DNA of 64,000 nt from NCBI GenBank assembly GCA_029263455.1, contig JAJCXM010000004.1:186001-250000 (forward strand), given 5' to 3'. Under the pieces are notes generated by a model. It saw only the letters and a program-made list of their open reading frames with translations, made no database searches and was not told the origin of the DNA. Each line of letters opens with the position of its first letter. The first letter of the stretch is position 1. The position numbers were made by a program, and so were the translations under genes. Source of the DNA: Holophagae bacterium (GTDB lineage Bacteria; Acidobacteriota; Holophagae; Acanthopleuribacterales; Acanthopleuribacteraceae). Below, piece by piece: positions 19,611 to 28,773 of the stretch.

Positions 19611-22261
19611 AAAAACAAGCATGGATCAACGACCAGGAGATAGAATTTGAACTCGGCGAGACCATCCTAGAAGTCGCTCTACGAAACGCGATCGATATCC
19701 CAACGCTGTGTCACCAAACCGGTTTGCGACCAGCCGGAGGCTGTCGACTCTGCGTGGTTGAGATTAGAGGAGACAGCAAACCGCGAGCCGCCTGCCACAC
19801 GCACCTGGTCGCAGGCCAGGTCATTCAGACCCAAACACCCAGACTCCAACAACTGCGTCAGTGGGTCCTTACGCTAATGGCGGACTCAAATTCAGAACGT
19901 TTTTTGAACGTGCCCGATCAGTGTGAATTTGCAGATCTCCTCCAAAAACACGATATCGCCAGCTCCTGCCTAGACGCTGATCAGCAAAAAGTCGATCACC
20001 CCTATATCGGATTCCACTCCGAGCGCTGCATCCAATGCCGGCGTTGTATGCAGGCATGCGAACAAGTGCAGGGTCAATTTGTATTTAATATGGCGCACCG
20101 TGGTGGCCAAACTCAGCTGGTATTTGGATCCAGCGATCAATTAAGCGGAAGTGAATGCGTTTCCTGCGGAGCATGTGTAGAAAGCTGCCCGACCGAGGCA
20201 TTAAGGCACTTGAACACTTCGGCAGTTTCTAACATTGAGACGGATTCGGTGTGTGGCTACTGCGGCGTGGGCTGTCGCATTCGAGTCGGTTCCACTAACC
20301 AAGAAGTAGTTTCTGTGAAAGGTATGCCTGAGGCAGCGGTAAATCAAGGTCACCTTTGCGCAAAGGGACGTTATGCGCGGAACTTCATCAGTAGTCCAGA
20401 GCGGTTGACCGAACCGCTGGAACGAACGCCATATGGACTTCAACCTATCAGCTGGGAGCGGGCCCTTAACCTGCTGTGCGAGAAAATCAGATTGACGGTC
20501 GATCGACACGGGCCCGATTCATGCGCCATCCTGACCTCATCTCGTGCACCCAATGAATCCGCATATCTGGCCCAAAAACTGTTTCGCTCAGTGATTGGCA
20601 CTAACAATGTCGACTGCTGTGCTCGCGTATGTCACTCTTCCACCGCGTTGGCGCTCAGAACCGTGACCGGTACCGGTGCAGCGTCAGCTTCATATGCCGA
20701 TATTGAGTTGGCAAGCTGCATAGTTGTGGCCGGCGCAAACCCGACCGAAGCCCATCCCATCGTCGGCGCGCGGATTAAACAAGCAGTCCTCAACGGAGCT
20801 CGACTAATCGTTATCGACCCACGGTCTATAGAACTAGCTCAGTACGCGGATCTACACATGCAGTTATTCCCAGGAACCAACGTCGCATTGTTTAATGGAA
20901 TCGCTAAAATTATGGTGGCACGCCACCTGTACGATCGCGAGTATGTGGCTCACAGGCTTGAGGATTGGGAGCCGTTCAAGGAATTCGTCGACTCACTTGA
21001 CTTCGAATCCCTGTCGCGTGTTACTCGGGTAAGCGAATCGACCATGCAACGAGCGGCCGATCTCATGTTCGACCATGGACCGGTTCTCTTTGTTCACGGA
21101 CTTGGGCTTTCCGAACTCACTCAAGGAACGGCATCAGTGATGGGGCTCTGCAACTTAGGCATGTTGACCGGAAGTATTGGCAAAGAAGGCGCTGGAATGT
21201 TGCCGCTCAGAGGCCAAAACAATGTTCAGGGAAATGCTGATATGGGCGGAATGCCCAACCTCTTTACCGGTTACCAATCTTTGTCCGAACCAGCTATTCG
21301 TGAGCGAATTGGTCATGTGTGGGGTCAGTTACCACCTGAAGAGCCGGGCCTAAAATCACCAGAAATGTTCGAAGCCGCTCAAGCGGGCCAGCTCAAATTA
21401 TTATGGCTACAAGGCGAAGATGCGGTTCAGAGTGATCCCCAAACAGCCGTCGTCACCGAAGCGCTGGAGAAACTGGATTACTTGATCATTCAGGACCTCT
21501 TTTTGAATGAGACAACGCCTTTCGCCGATTTGATCTTACCGGCGGCCTGCTCATTCGAGCAGGACGGTACCATTACCAACGGAGAACGTCGAATTCAGCG
21601 AGTCCGCAAGAGCGTTGACGCGCCAGGCAATGCACGAGCCGATTGGCGGGTGTTTTACGAAACAGCGCGCTCTTTGGGTGCGGACTGGCATTACGAGGAT
21701 AGCTCTGCGGTCATGGACGAGATCGCGGCGATAGCACCCCATCTTTTCGGCGGCGTTAATTACGCCCGACTTCAAGGAGATGGACTCCAGTGGCCATGCC
21801 CCAACCAGGATCACTCTGGCACTTCCAGCGTCCATCAAGGCGGATTCTTACGCGGAAAGGGTTTACTCATGATGCTCCCGTATATCGTCAACCCGGAACA
21901 CGGGGTGGACCACTTTCCACTTACGTTAATCACTGGCCGCGTGCTCCATCACTACAACGTCGGGTCCATGACGCGCAGAACACCTCAGGTCGAATTGGTT
22001 GATCGCGATGTATTGGAGGTAAACGCACAAGACGCCGCCCAGTACGGAGTTGAGAACGGGTCCAAGGTATTCCTGACAAGCCGTTGGGGCCGGACGCGAA
22101 TGACGATCCTATTCAGCGATCGTATGGCAGCGGGGACGCTTTTCGGCTCATTCCATTTTCCAGATTCGGGCATAAACCGAGTTACCGGCCCCCATGCTGA
22201 TCCAGATTCCAAGTGCCCGCAATACAAGGTCACGGCCGTCACTCTGACACCTGCTAACTGA
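19607..22261 (+). CDS. fdhA: Formate dehydrogenase alpha subunit (molybdopterin enzyme)
   Basis: The catalytic subunit of a cytoplasmic formate dehydrogenase (formate to CO2 + 2e-). At 884 residues it carries an N-terminal 2Fe-2S domain (C35, C46, C49, C63), two 4Fe-4S ferredoxin motifs (CIQCRRCMQAC and CVSCGACVESC), then the bis-MGD domains. The proximal 4Fe-4S starts at CGYCGVGC. The metal ligand is Cys342 (codon TGT) followed by the conserved His, in CARVCHSS, so this is a Cys enzyme, not a selenoprotein. The C-terminal cap has TGRVLHHYNVGSMTRRT. No twin-arginine signal, so it is soluble. It is translationally coupled to fdhB, which makes NAD+ the likely acceptor. No fdhD or cofactor gene lies in the window. 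Mo versus W cannot be read from the sequence. Confidence 0.93.
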   Translation: MKKQAWINDQEIEFELGETILEVALRNAIDIPTLCHQTGLRPAGGCRLCVVEIRGDSKPRAACHTHLVAGQVIQTQTPRLQQLRQWVLTLMADSNSERFLNVPDQCEFADLLQKHDIASSCLDADQQKVDHPYIGFHSERCIQCRRCMQACEQVQGQFVFNMAHRGGQTQLVFGSSDQLSGSECVSCGACVESCPTEALRHLNTSAVSNIETDSVCGYCGVGCRIRVGSTNQEVVSVKGMPEAAVNQGHLCAKGRYARNFISSPERLTEPLERTPYGLQPISWERALNLLCEKIRLTVDRHGPDSCAILTSSRAPNESAYLAQKLFRSVIGTNNVDCCARVCHSSTALALRTVTGTGAASASYADIELASCIVVAGANPTEAHPIVGARIKQAVLNGARLIVIDPRSIELAQYADLHMQLFPGTNVALFNGIAKIMVARHLYDREYVAHRLEDWEPFKEFVDSLDFESLSRVTRVSESTMQRAADLMFDHGPVLFVHGLGLSELTQGTASVMGLCNLGMLTGSIGKEGAGMLPLRGQNNVQGNADMGGMPNLFTGYQSLSEPAIRERIGHVWGQLPPEEPGLKSPEMFEAAQAGQLKLLWLQGEDAVQSDPQTAVVTEALEKLDYLIIQDLFLNETTPFADLILPAACSFEQDGTITNGERRIQRVRKSVDAPGNARADWRVFYETARSLGADWHYEDSSAVMDEIAAIAPHLFGGVNYARLQGDGLQWPCPNQDHSGTSSVHQGGFLRGKGLLMMLPYIVNPEHGVDHFPLTLITGRVLHHYNVGSMTRRTPQVELVDRDVLEVNAQDAAQYGVENGSKVFLTSRWGRTRMTILFSDRMAAGTLFGSFHFPDSGINRVTGPHADPDSKCPQYKVTAVTLTPAN

Positions 22262-22267
22262 GAGCCG

Positions 22268-23485
22268 TCAGCGCTCGCTTGATTCGTCAGCCGAAGGGTA
22301 GATTGGCGGTACCAATCGCGACGTTGGGAAATAAGGGCTAGGCTTGCGGCCCAATATATCCTCCCAGCGCGCATCATCGGGTGGGAGCAATTGCAGACGA
22401 CCTTTTCCATCCACGGTGTAGGGTTCGCCGTCGAATGGATTCAACAGATGGAACTCTCGGAGCAGATTAGACACCTGGAATGCGTCCCACGGTAAGTCGT
22501 TCTCCGCCAAGGCTACCCAAATCCGCAAAGCGTCGCGCAGGGTGCACGCAAATCCATATCTGTAGAGGAAGGGTTCGTAAAGCGAGTCGCCATACGTCAA
22601 TATCGACACACCCAGGAAATTGATCTGGAGCGGTGACGGTTTCTTTAGCTTAATCGGCTCAAAGCGGTCGAGAGGTCCGCTTGTGGCGTTGACCAAGTGC
22701 TCGAAGCGCCGATAGGCGCGTTCTTTCGTGAGGTGGCGATTGTAGATTCCGAAACATCTATTGAGCCAAAGGGTCAAACGGCCTTGGGGCTGTTGATAGA
22801 GCGTGTCGTAATTGTGGAAGGTGGCAGGAATCTCGGAGTACATAGCTTGGCGAAATCCTTTTTCCAACGACCTTTGGCTAAGGTCCTGTGCGACGCATGC
22901 CCAACTTGAATGGGGTGGTTGTTCCAAAATGACCCAGGCCATGTCGAGATCCGCAGAAAAACCGCACATGTAATTAAGTAGAGTGGTGTTCTCCCAAAAG
23001 AGGTCACTTATGAGCAGTGATCGTCCCAATGCCTCAGCTGTTTGGGGGCTCGGTCCTTCATTCCAGGCTCTAACCAGGCCGAAAGACATAAGGTTAAACA
23101 GGGGTTGGGCTTTGGGTAGTTTGTCTTGGAATGTCTCGGCAACCAAGATCCGAGATGCGCCATCGTTGGGCTGTCGGAAACCGAGCCGGTACCAGTCAAT
23201 GGATTCGACTATAGCTTCATTGATCGCCAGGTAGTCGGCCAAGTCCTGGGCCGACCACTCGTCCCATGAAGCATTGATAGGCCTCATCGCATCTTGCCCT
23301 TCGACTGACAAGTACTCGAAGACCTCATCATCGTCACTTTTTTGAAGGACGCGGTAGGCTTCGGGAACGGCAGGTACGCGGTCGCGTCCGATGACCTCCG
23401 AGCGTAAGTACACACAGGTCTGCTGAGCCCCCAGCAACAGTGAAAAAAATATGACCAGTCGCGTCTTCACGCCTATTCTCATCAT
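22268..23485 (-). CDS. Uncharacterised exported protein
   Basis: A 405-residue protein with an N-terminal hydrophobic segment (about residues 9-20), probably a signal peptide or membrane anchor. The body is helical with many Trp and Leu residues. Near the C-terminus LNPFDGEPYTVDGKGRLQLL resembles the DPFxGxPL tail of uncharacterised exported proteins I associate with Planctomycetota and related phyla. No catalytic motif was recognised. Its ATG overlaps the stop of the upstream gene (TAATG), so it is translationally coupled and forms the last gene of a three-gene unit. It converges on fdhA with a 6-bp gap. Confidence 0.6.
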   Translation of the reverse strand: MMRIGVKTRLVIFFSLLLGAQQTCVYLRSEVIGRDRVPAVPEAYRVLQKSDDDEVFEYLSVEGQDAMRPINASWDEWSAQDLADYLAINEAIVESIDWYRLGFRQPNDGASRILVAETFQDKLPKAQPLFNLMSFGLVRAWNEGPSPQTAEALGRSLLISDLFWENTTLLNYMCGFSADLDMAWVILEQPPHSSWACVAQDLSQRSLEKGFRQAMYSEIPATFHNYDTLYQQPQGRLTLWLNRCFGIYNRHLTKERAYRRFEHLVNATSGPLDRFEPIKLKKPSPLQINFLGVSILTYGDSLYEPFLYRYGFACTLRDALRIWVALAENDLPWDAFQVSNLLREFHLLNPFDGEPYTVDGKGRLQLLPPDDARWEDILGRKPSPYFPTSRLVPPIYPSADESSER

Positions 23486-23880
23486 TAATCGATCTCGCCT
23501 TCGATGACTTGGCCCGCAAACCAGTTAACGATCATCAAATCGTATTCTCGAAGGAACTCTTTCAGCAAGCCAATCATCTTCTTGTCCAAAGTCGGTCGTT
23601 CGTAGGTGTTGAGCAACAAGCCTAGATGTTCGATATAGTCACCAACCCGCGTTCCGTAAAGCCATCCAAGCTCTGGAATCTCCAATGAAAAGCCTGTAAG
23701 AACATTGATCTGCGAAGAGGCGTTCTGCAAACAAAGGCTTTCTGTTACTGTGCCTTTGGCGGAAATAGTCTTGAGGGTAGCCACCCTAATTTGTTTCGAA
23801 CCCAAAGTGCTGGGGTATTTGTACCTTACATAACAGGCCGAGAAAGGCTCACCGGGCTGAAGCTTAAACACCGTCAACAA
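23485..23880 (-). CDS. Uncharacterised small protein, middle gene of a three-gene unit
   Basis: A 131-residue protein of unknown function with a TTG start that lies inside the end of the upstream gene (17-nt overlap), so expression probably depends on coupling. It is a mixed beta (residues 1-70) and helical (80-120) protein, with a hydrophobic LMIVNWFAGQ near the end and no signal peptide. Nothing recognised. Confidence 0.5.
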   Translation of the reverse strand: MLTVFKLQPGEPFSACYVRYKYPSTLGSKQIRVATLKTISAKGTVTESLCLQNASSQINVLTGFSLEIPELGWLYGTRVGDYIEHLGLLLNTYERPTLDKKMIGLLKEFLREYDLMIVNWFAGQVIEGEID

Positions 23881-24154
23881 AAGACTTCAACATTTGATCA
23901 ATCAGGTCACGATTCGACGCTGGAACGAATTCGATTTGGCGCCAATTGTCTTCATGCATCACAAACAGGTTGCACGGTTTTTCTAGTGTCTCAGACTCGG
24001 GCATACCATCACATAGCGTTGGCACCGAAAAATAGACCGGAACACCATCGGTCTTTACTGGTGCCTGAACCCACGTCCCACCAATTTGCTCGGTTTGATT
24101 GGGATGTGCCCAAACTAATATCGCGAATATGTTTACGAATAGATTCGCGATCAT
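23864..24154 (-). CDS. Small secreted protein, first gene of a three-gene unit
   Basis: A 96-residue protein. The ATG at 24154 has a strong GGGAGAGG site upstream, and the N-terminus MIANLFVNIFAILVWA is a signal peptide. The mature part is about 80 residues with two Cys (PTLCDGM and KPCNLF) that could form a disulfide in the periplasm. Its last 17 nt overlap the next gene. No family recognised. A MITE-like repeat lies directly upstream (24222-24428). Confidence 0.55.
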   Translation of the reverse strand: MIANLFVNIFAILVWAHPNQTEQIGGTWVQAPVKTDGVPVYFSVPTLCDGMPESETLEKPCNLFVMHEDNWRQIEFVPASNRDLIDQMLKSFVDGV

Positions 24155-24221
24155 GTTGCACCTCTCCCACAGCGATCTTACTGCACAATTGGCAGGCATA
24201 TGCATATAAAACGTCCATATT

Positions 24222-24428
24222 CACGGGCAGGTATGAGGCTGTCGCCTAAGCACCGCTAACTTGGTAAGACGATTAAAGCGACCTTCCGATGTTGGTTTAA
24301 TGAATAACAAAACGTACAATAACCTCTGGCTGGCCGGCTTCACAAGTTACGCCGCGCCGAGGAAGCCAGACTCACATTCTTGAGCCTTGACACGAGATAT
24401 GCAACAGTCTCAGGGGTACCTGTGCCAC
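24222..24428. repeat. MITE-like element, copy 1
   Basis: About 207 bp with imperfect terminal inverted repeats. The left end reads CACGGGC..GAGGCTGTC..CTAAG, and the right end, reverse-complemented, reads GTGGCACAGG..CTGAGACTGT..GCATA. Inside are the segments shared by other copies: AATAACCTCTGGCTGG, AAGCCAGACTCACATTCTTG and a degenerate ACGAGATATGC. Relative to copies near 29 kb it has a roughly 28-bp insertion between CTGG and AAGCC. No ORF, so non-autonomous. It fills the gap between the small secreted gene and the M15 peptidase gene (24155-24460). Confidence 0.65.
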
Positions 24429-24460
24429 GTTTGTTTGCGTTGAGAGTGATTCGTGCGCCG

Positions 24461-25402
24461 TTAGTCGCCCCATCTTGCTCGGAAGCCGCGCACATCTACA
24501 TGAACAAAGGGGCCGTGGTTTGAAGTCTTACGATAACGTCCCAGCCCGCCGACAAAGTTCGGCAGACGGTTCTTGCCAAACTGCCCGTCAAACAGATCGT
24601 ATAGAACAGCGGCATCAGCAACCGTGATGCGACCGTCACCATTGAGATCGTCCAGCATGCCGTCATTGTTCTCGTCGATGAAGATATCGGCGGCGCCGCC
24701 CCACATATGGCGACTGTGTTTCACGTTGCCGATCGAGCGGTTATAGCTCGGTGTGCGGAATCCACTCAGCACCGCAAAAGTGGAACACGAATAGCCCTTT
24801 TGATTCACGAGCTGTAACAGATACTCTAGTTTCAAGAGTAACTTCGTTTGCAAAACTAGGAACTTTGGCCAGCCACTGACCTGCTTGCACATGAATTGAC
24901 GCAGTTGGAAGTGGGGCGACACCCACAAGTCCAAATGTTCCGGTTGAACCTCCACAAAACCAAGTGGCGCCTCATAGGCTGCCAAGCCCTTGTAAGGTTT
25001 TTCGGGGTAATCGCCAATACTATAGCCGTTCAATGAACCTTTCTTAACTTCCGACGCAGGTACCATGACAAAAGCCGTCAACCGCACCTGCTCGTCAAAA
25101 TCCTTATGTTTCACTGTGATATGCGCCACTCCAGGCTGCGACGGCGCACGCCATTTCCAACGACCGTCAGGCATCGCTGCCAACGTTCCTTGTTCACATT
25201 CACTGTGAATCTGTCCGCTGCTTCCTTCATCGCCACCAATAATGGTATCCGAACCCGGAAGCACAAAAATGGCGCAGTTCTGATATGGAATCTCCATATC
25301 CCCCACCACAACCATGAAACCCGAATGTTTCGCATCGAATTCCCGACTATCAACTTCATTCAGCGGCGTTAACAACGCCGCCATCATCCAATAAAGCATC
25401 AT
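24461..25402 (-). CDS. M15A-type peptidase, MepK (YcbK)-like murein endopeptidase
   Basis: A 313-residue exported zinc peptidase. The Zn ligands are recognisable in SRHMWGGAADIFID (H..D) and in GPFVHVDVRG near the C-terminus. Between them is a Ca-binding insert DENNDGMLDDLNGDGRITVADA of the EF/dockerin type, which I associate with relatives in several phyla. GAGG 7 nt upstream supports the ATG at 25402; TTG at 25408 is an alternative. The gene sits 23 bp behind an L,D-transpeptidase, the same pairing as E. coli ycbB(ldtD)-ycbK(mepK), where MepK cuts 3-3 cross-links. The N-terminal 110 residues form a beta domain of unknown role. Confidence 0.82.
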   Translation of the reverse strand: MMLYWMMAALLTPLNEVDSREFDAKHSGFMVVVGDMEIPYQNCAIFVLPGSDTIIGGDEGSSGQIHSECEQGTLAAMPDGRWKWRAPSQPGVAHITVKHKDFDEQVRLTAFVMVPASEVKKGSLNGYSIGDYPEKPYKGLAAYEAPLGFVEVQPEHLDLWVSPHFQLRQFMCKQVSGWPKFLVLQTKLLLKLEYLLQLVNQKGYSCSTFAVLSGFRTPSYNRSIGNVKHSRHMWGGAADIFIDENNDGMLDDLNGDGRITVADAAVLYDLFDGQFGKNRLPNFVGGLGRYRKTSNHGPFVHVDVRGFRARWGD

Positions 25403-25425
25403 GTTCAATCCTCTTTAGTAATTAA

Positions 25426-27030
25426 TCACTCATCGGTAGGGAGCAGAGCGGCGATAAGGGGACGATCTCGGCCATAGATATCATTGCGCCACTGGATCAA
25501 GCCTTGGTCGTCAACCCAGACCGTCCAATACAAGAGATGCACGGGAATGGATGACGTTAGCGAGACCATCGTTTCCTTTCGACTATCGATTACGGACTTG
25601 ATGCGTGCATCCGTCCATTGCGGCTGATCCGAGAGCAAATAATGGGCCAAAGACATGGGATCTTCTAGTCGGATACAGCCCGAACTAAAGGCGCGAAAAC
25701 TCTTCTTAAAAAGCTCGCGTGCCGGGGTGTCGTGCAAATAGATATTGTACTCGTTGGGAAACATGAATTTCACATCACCCAATGCGTTTTTTGGGCCAGG
25801 GTCTTGGCGAAGGCGATAGTTAAATTGGCGCCCACTCACTTGTTTCCAGTCGATCGAGAAGGGGTCGACCTCTACCGCGTCTGCGCCCCAACCTCGATAC
25901 ATGCGAATACCTTGTTCACTCAAATAGGATGTGTTCTTGCGTATCAGCGGTAGTTTGTCTTCGACCGCTAATTTGGGCGGGATGTTCCAGTACGGGCTTA
26001 GCACTAAATAGGACATTTTGCCCGTAAACACCGGCGTACGCCTGGCGTCTCTGCCAACTACGACACGCTTCTGAAAAACGACGTGGTCCTTTTCCCGGAC
26101 TTCCAATTGGAAGGATGCGATATTTACCAAGATATAACGCGAACCCAAATCCTCAGGTAACCATCGCCAACGCTCAAGGTTAGCGGTAATCGTGCGGGCC
26201 CGATCGTCAAATGACCAGTTCAGATGGCCTAAGGTTTCGGGTCCAATGACGCCATCCGGTTCCAAGCCATGCTGATCCTGGAAGATCACTATCATATCTT
26301 GGAGATCTTGATCGTAATCGTCAGAGATGGGCAGTTCCGACTTTTTGCCCTTATAAAAAGCGTTCAGCCTAGCGCGGATCTTGGCGATCCTGGCTTCCGA
26401 CTGGCCCGGTTTGATAAGAGGCCCGGAATCGACTTTGTCGGGTTCGGAGGAGGCGAGCGATGAGAGTTGGGACGCTCGATTTATGAGACGTAGGTAGCCT
26501 TCATGATTGGGTCTCATGGATATGAGACTGGCACCTACGTCGCCCGATTCCAGCGCTTTCATCAAATCCTTGATGGGGTCTCGTTCGGGTCGAATGGCAT
26601 ACCACTCGGGATCAAGCGTTTTGGGACTCAATCGTCCATTTAATAAATCATTAGCGGCCGTGAGGAAAGCGTCCGTGCCCAAAACTTCCAGATCCACCTG
26701 AGTCGCCACGGAAGTAGGGAAGGCGTCTGGCGCGGTTTGTTTGACTAGATATTCAACGTGATAGAGATTTGTGGGAAGCCCGTCCTTTTCAAGCTCGGAC
26801 AACGCGGACAGCAACTGTTTGAGGCGTTGCTTTTGGCTCGGGTCAACCCAAACCGCTTTATAGCCATTGGCTTCGTAGAACTTGACGACACGGTCTGAAC
26901 TCGCCATGGGCTCCGGAGCCGGGACCTGGTTCACTTCATATGAAAACTCGATACGCCGTCGCAACAAGCCATCAAGGTCAGTGGGCTCACCGACTTGGAA
27001 CGGAAAGTAACAGAAGGCGAATAACCACAT
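25426..27030 (-). CDS. L,D-transpeptidase, YcbB/LdtD type
   Basis: A 534-residue exported enzyme that makes 3-3 peptidoglycan cross-links. It has a signal-like hydrophobic N-terminus (MWLFAFCYFPFQV), a long helical N-terminal domain, a peptidoglycan-binding repeat (about residues 235-280, with FQDQHGLEPDGVIGPETLGHL) and a YkuD domain. In the YkuD domain the catalytic motif runs HDTPARELF, then SSGCIRLEDP with Cys452. This length and order fit the LdtD family rather than short Ldts. The ATG has AGGAG 6 nt upstream. It heads an operon with the MepK-like gene. A MITE-like element lies in the upstream gap (27031-27417). Confidence 0.92.
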   Translation of the reverse strand: MWLFAFCYFPFQVGEPTDLDGLLRRRIEFSYEVNQVPAPEPMASSDRVVKFYEANGYKAVWVDPSQKQRLKQLLSALSELEKDGLPTNLYHVEYLVKQTAPDAFPTSVATQVDLEVLGTDAFLTAANDLLNGRLSPKTLDPEWYAIRPERDPIKDLMKALESGDVGASLISMRPNHEGYLRLINRASQLSSLASSEPDKVDSGPLIKPGQSEARIAKIRARLNAFYKGKKSELPISDDYDQDLQDMIVIFQDQHGLEPDGVIGPETLGHLNWSFDDRARTITANLERWRWLPEDLGSRYILVNIASFQLEVREKDHVVFQKRVVVGRDARRTPVFTGKMSYLVLSPYWNIPPKLAVEDKLPLIRKNTSYLSEQGIRMYRGWGADAVEVDPFSIDWKQVSGRQFNYRLRQDPGPKNALGDVKFMFPNEYNIYLHDTPARELFKKSFRAFSSGCIRLEDPMSLAHYLLSDQPQWTDARIKSVIDSRKETMVSLTSSIPVHLLYWTVWVDDQGLIQWRNDIYGRDRPLIAALLPTDE

Positions 27031-27123
27031 GCATAACTCCTAAATTCGTCAGGCTCGATCACGGCATTCAGTTTATGACGAATCCCAGAATCTAGCTAAT
27101 GACGGGTGATGAAAACCAAGGAT

Positions 27124-27308
27124 GTGAATGCGACATCCCTATGGCTGTCGGATAATTCCTCTAATTTGCTCGAAACAGCATATTGGCAAAATTGGATCAT
27201 TGCTAAGTATATAAAAGCAAAAGATTTCGAACCTCCGGCTGGCAGCTCGGACTCACTCTCTTGAGGCTTGAAGCGATTTATGCGGCAGTCTCAGGACGCC
27301 CGGGCCCC
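27124..27308. repeat. MITE-like element, copy 2
   Basis: About 185 bp. The left end starts GTGAATGCGACATCC and includes GGCTGTCGGATAA. The right end, reverse-complemented, reads GGGGCCCGGGCGTCCTGAGA, then CTGCCGCATAA. These ends pair with each other and match the ends of the copies at 24.3 and 29 kb. The interior keeps ACCTCCGGCTGG and ACTCACTCTCTTGAG. It is more decayed than the others. It lies between the divergent L,D-transpeptidase and LolA-like genes. Confidence 0.55.
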
Positions 27309-27417
27309 GATAGTTGCACGCCCTTGCCGGGGCGAAATAGATACGTCCTAGCTCAAACTTTATTTGCAGAGCCGTCGTCGTCTATTGCATTGCAGATACT
27401 TAGGAGTACTTCGAATC

Positions 27418-28113
27418 ATGACTCTATTCATTTCCATGTTATGCCTGCTCAACCCAGGCGAAGCTTTGACCCTCAAACAGCTACTCACGCTCAATGCCAA
27501 GGCCATCGGTTGCGGCAGCCAGCAAAATGTCATCGTCGTTCTCGACATCGAAGAACCCTCATACCGTGGCCAGTTGACCTATCAGGCCTCATCGCCTTCG
27601 AACGCCCGAGTTGACCTTGTCATCGACGGCGCCACCGTATTCACTGAGGCCCTGGACAGCGATCACGCTTGGCAGCAAATGGGCGGTGAAACGCCAACCC
27701 TAGGCAACGAAGCAGGTCGAAGAACGTTACAACGCGGCGTCACCAGTAATTTGTATAGTCTTCTAAAAATGTCGGAGATGGGCTACCAAATGAAGCTCGT
27801 TGATGATTTGCAGGTTCTGGTCACCGATCCCGATGGTTTTGAAACACTTTATTTTTTTGACGCCAAGAGTTTTCAAATCATCAAGAAACAGGAGGTTCGT
27901 GCCTTTCATCCCGACGTCGACGCCACCGAGGTCCCCATCGACTCCGTTTACTCAGATTTCCAGCTCTATGGGGACTGCATTAGACCAGCCAAGACAGAAC
28001 ACGTCAATCGTGACACGGGTGAGGTCATAGGCACGATCTGGCTCAAAAGCGTGCAATACCCCGATCGTTTGGACGCCAATATCTTCAAGAAGCCCGAAAG
28101 CGTGCCTGATTAA
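27418..28113 (+). CDS. Exported LolA/LolB-fold-like protein
   Basis: A 231-residue protein starting at the ATG at 27418 (AGGAG 11 nt upstream) with a signal peptide MTLFISMLCLLNPGEA. The rest is a repeated long-beta-strand pattern: LTYQASSPSNARVDLVIDG, WQQMGGETP, YQMKLVDDLQVLVTD, YFFDAKSFQIIKKQEV and PIDSVYSDFQLYGDCIRPAKTEHV. This matches the half-barrel of outer-membrane lipoprotein sorting (LolA)-like proteins of the type that also occurs at 33764. Ligand and role unknown. An ATG-less upstream extension (27364) has no signal character. Confidence 0.7.
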   Translation: MTLFISMLCLLNPGEALTLKQLLTLNAKAIGCGSQQNVIVVLDIEEPSYRGQLTYQASSPSNARVDLVIDGATVFTEALDSDHAWQQMGGETPTLGNEAGRRTLQRGVTSNLYSLLKMSEMGYQMKLVDDLQVLVTDPDGFETLYFFDAKSFQIIKKQEVRAFHPDVDATEVPIDSVYSDFQLYGDCIRPAKTEHVNRDTGEVIGTIWLKSVQYPDRLDANIFKKPESVPD

Positions 28114-28240
28114 TCAGTACCCTCGACGGGAACGGAAATCGCATCAATCCAGAGCCTTGAACTCGATCCAGACGATTCGTGGTTTAATCATAGGATCGAA
28201 AGCCATTCCTAATAACCGGCTTCGAATCTAGGGGTGAATG

Positions 28241-28759
28241 ATGTCAGAACAACCGCCAAAAAGTCGGCGCATGCCCATTATCGGTGCTTTGATCGGTATT
28301 TCTTTAGGTGCCTGGCTGTTCTTAGAAGCACGTGGCATGCAAGTGCCAGCTCTAGTCGATTACTGGCCCACATTCATCGGCATTGGCGCTTTCGCTTCTT
28401 TTCTCGATTATGCACTCACCAAAACACCGTCCTCATTGGGGAAAGGCGTCTTTGGAGTGGTGTTATGTATTACCGCATTCCTTTTGACATTCCACGTGCT
28501 TGATTGGCGTCACCCCTTCTCGTGGCTGCCAGCCTTGCCACTAGCCGCAGGACTAGGCATGGTTTTGACCTATGCAGTATCGCAGGAAGGGTCACACCGA
28601 ACCCTGATTCGCGGCGTCGTTTTTTCATTACTCGGCATCATTGGTTGGCTGCCACAGTTCCCTCAGATCCAAGCACTGCTGCCCAGCTACCAAACGATCT
28701 GGGCGCTGATGTTTATGGCCGTGGGTTTGGCGATCCTCATCCAACAGATCCGCAAATAG
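28241..28759 (+). CDS. Small integral membrane protein
   Basis: A 172-residue protein with about five to six predicted membrane helices (residues 12-27, 41-58, 69-84, 93-113, 125-142, 150-168). A cytoplasmic basic start (SEQPPKSRRMP) and the order WPTFIGIGAF in the second helix recall the LiaF-type transmembrane region, but this is weak. AGGGG lies 6 nt before the second of two adjacent ATGs. Function unknown. It is followed by the MITE-like array. Confidence 0.6.
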   Translation: MSEQPPKSRRMPIIGALIGISLGAWLFLEARGMQVPALVDYWPTFIGIGAFASFLDYALTKTPSSLGKGVFGVVLCITAFLLTFHVLDWRHPFSWLPALPLAAGLGMVLTYAVSQEGSHRTLIRGVVFSLLGIIGWLPQFPQIQALLPSYQTIWALMFMAVGLAILIQQIRK

Positions 28760-28773
28760 CGGGTTCCCTAAGT

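Noticed and set aside
20630-20632. Possible selenocysteine at the formate dehydrogenase metal site
   Set aside because: The codon is TGT, so the ligand is ordinary cysteine.
23485-24154. Frameshift splitting one gene into two
   Set aside because: The first gene has a complete signal peptide and strong ribosome-binding site, and the second begins with a new beta-rich domain; a 17-nt overlap with TTG start fits coupling better.
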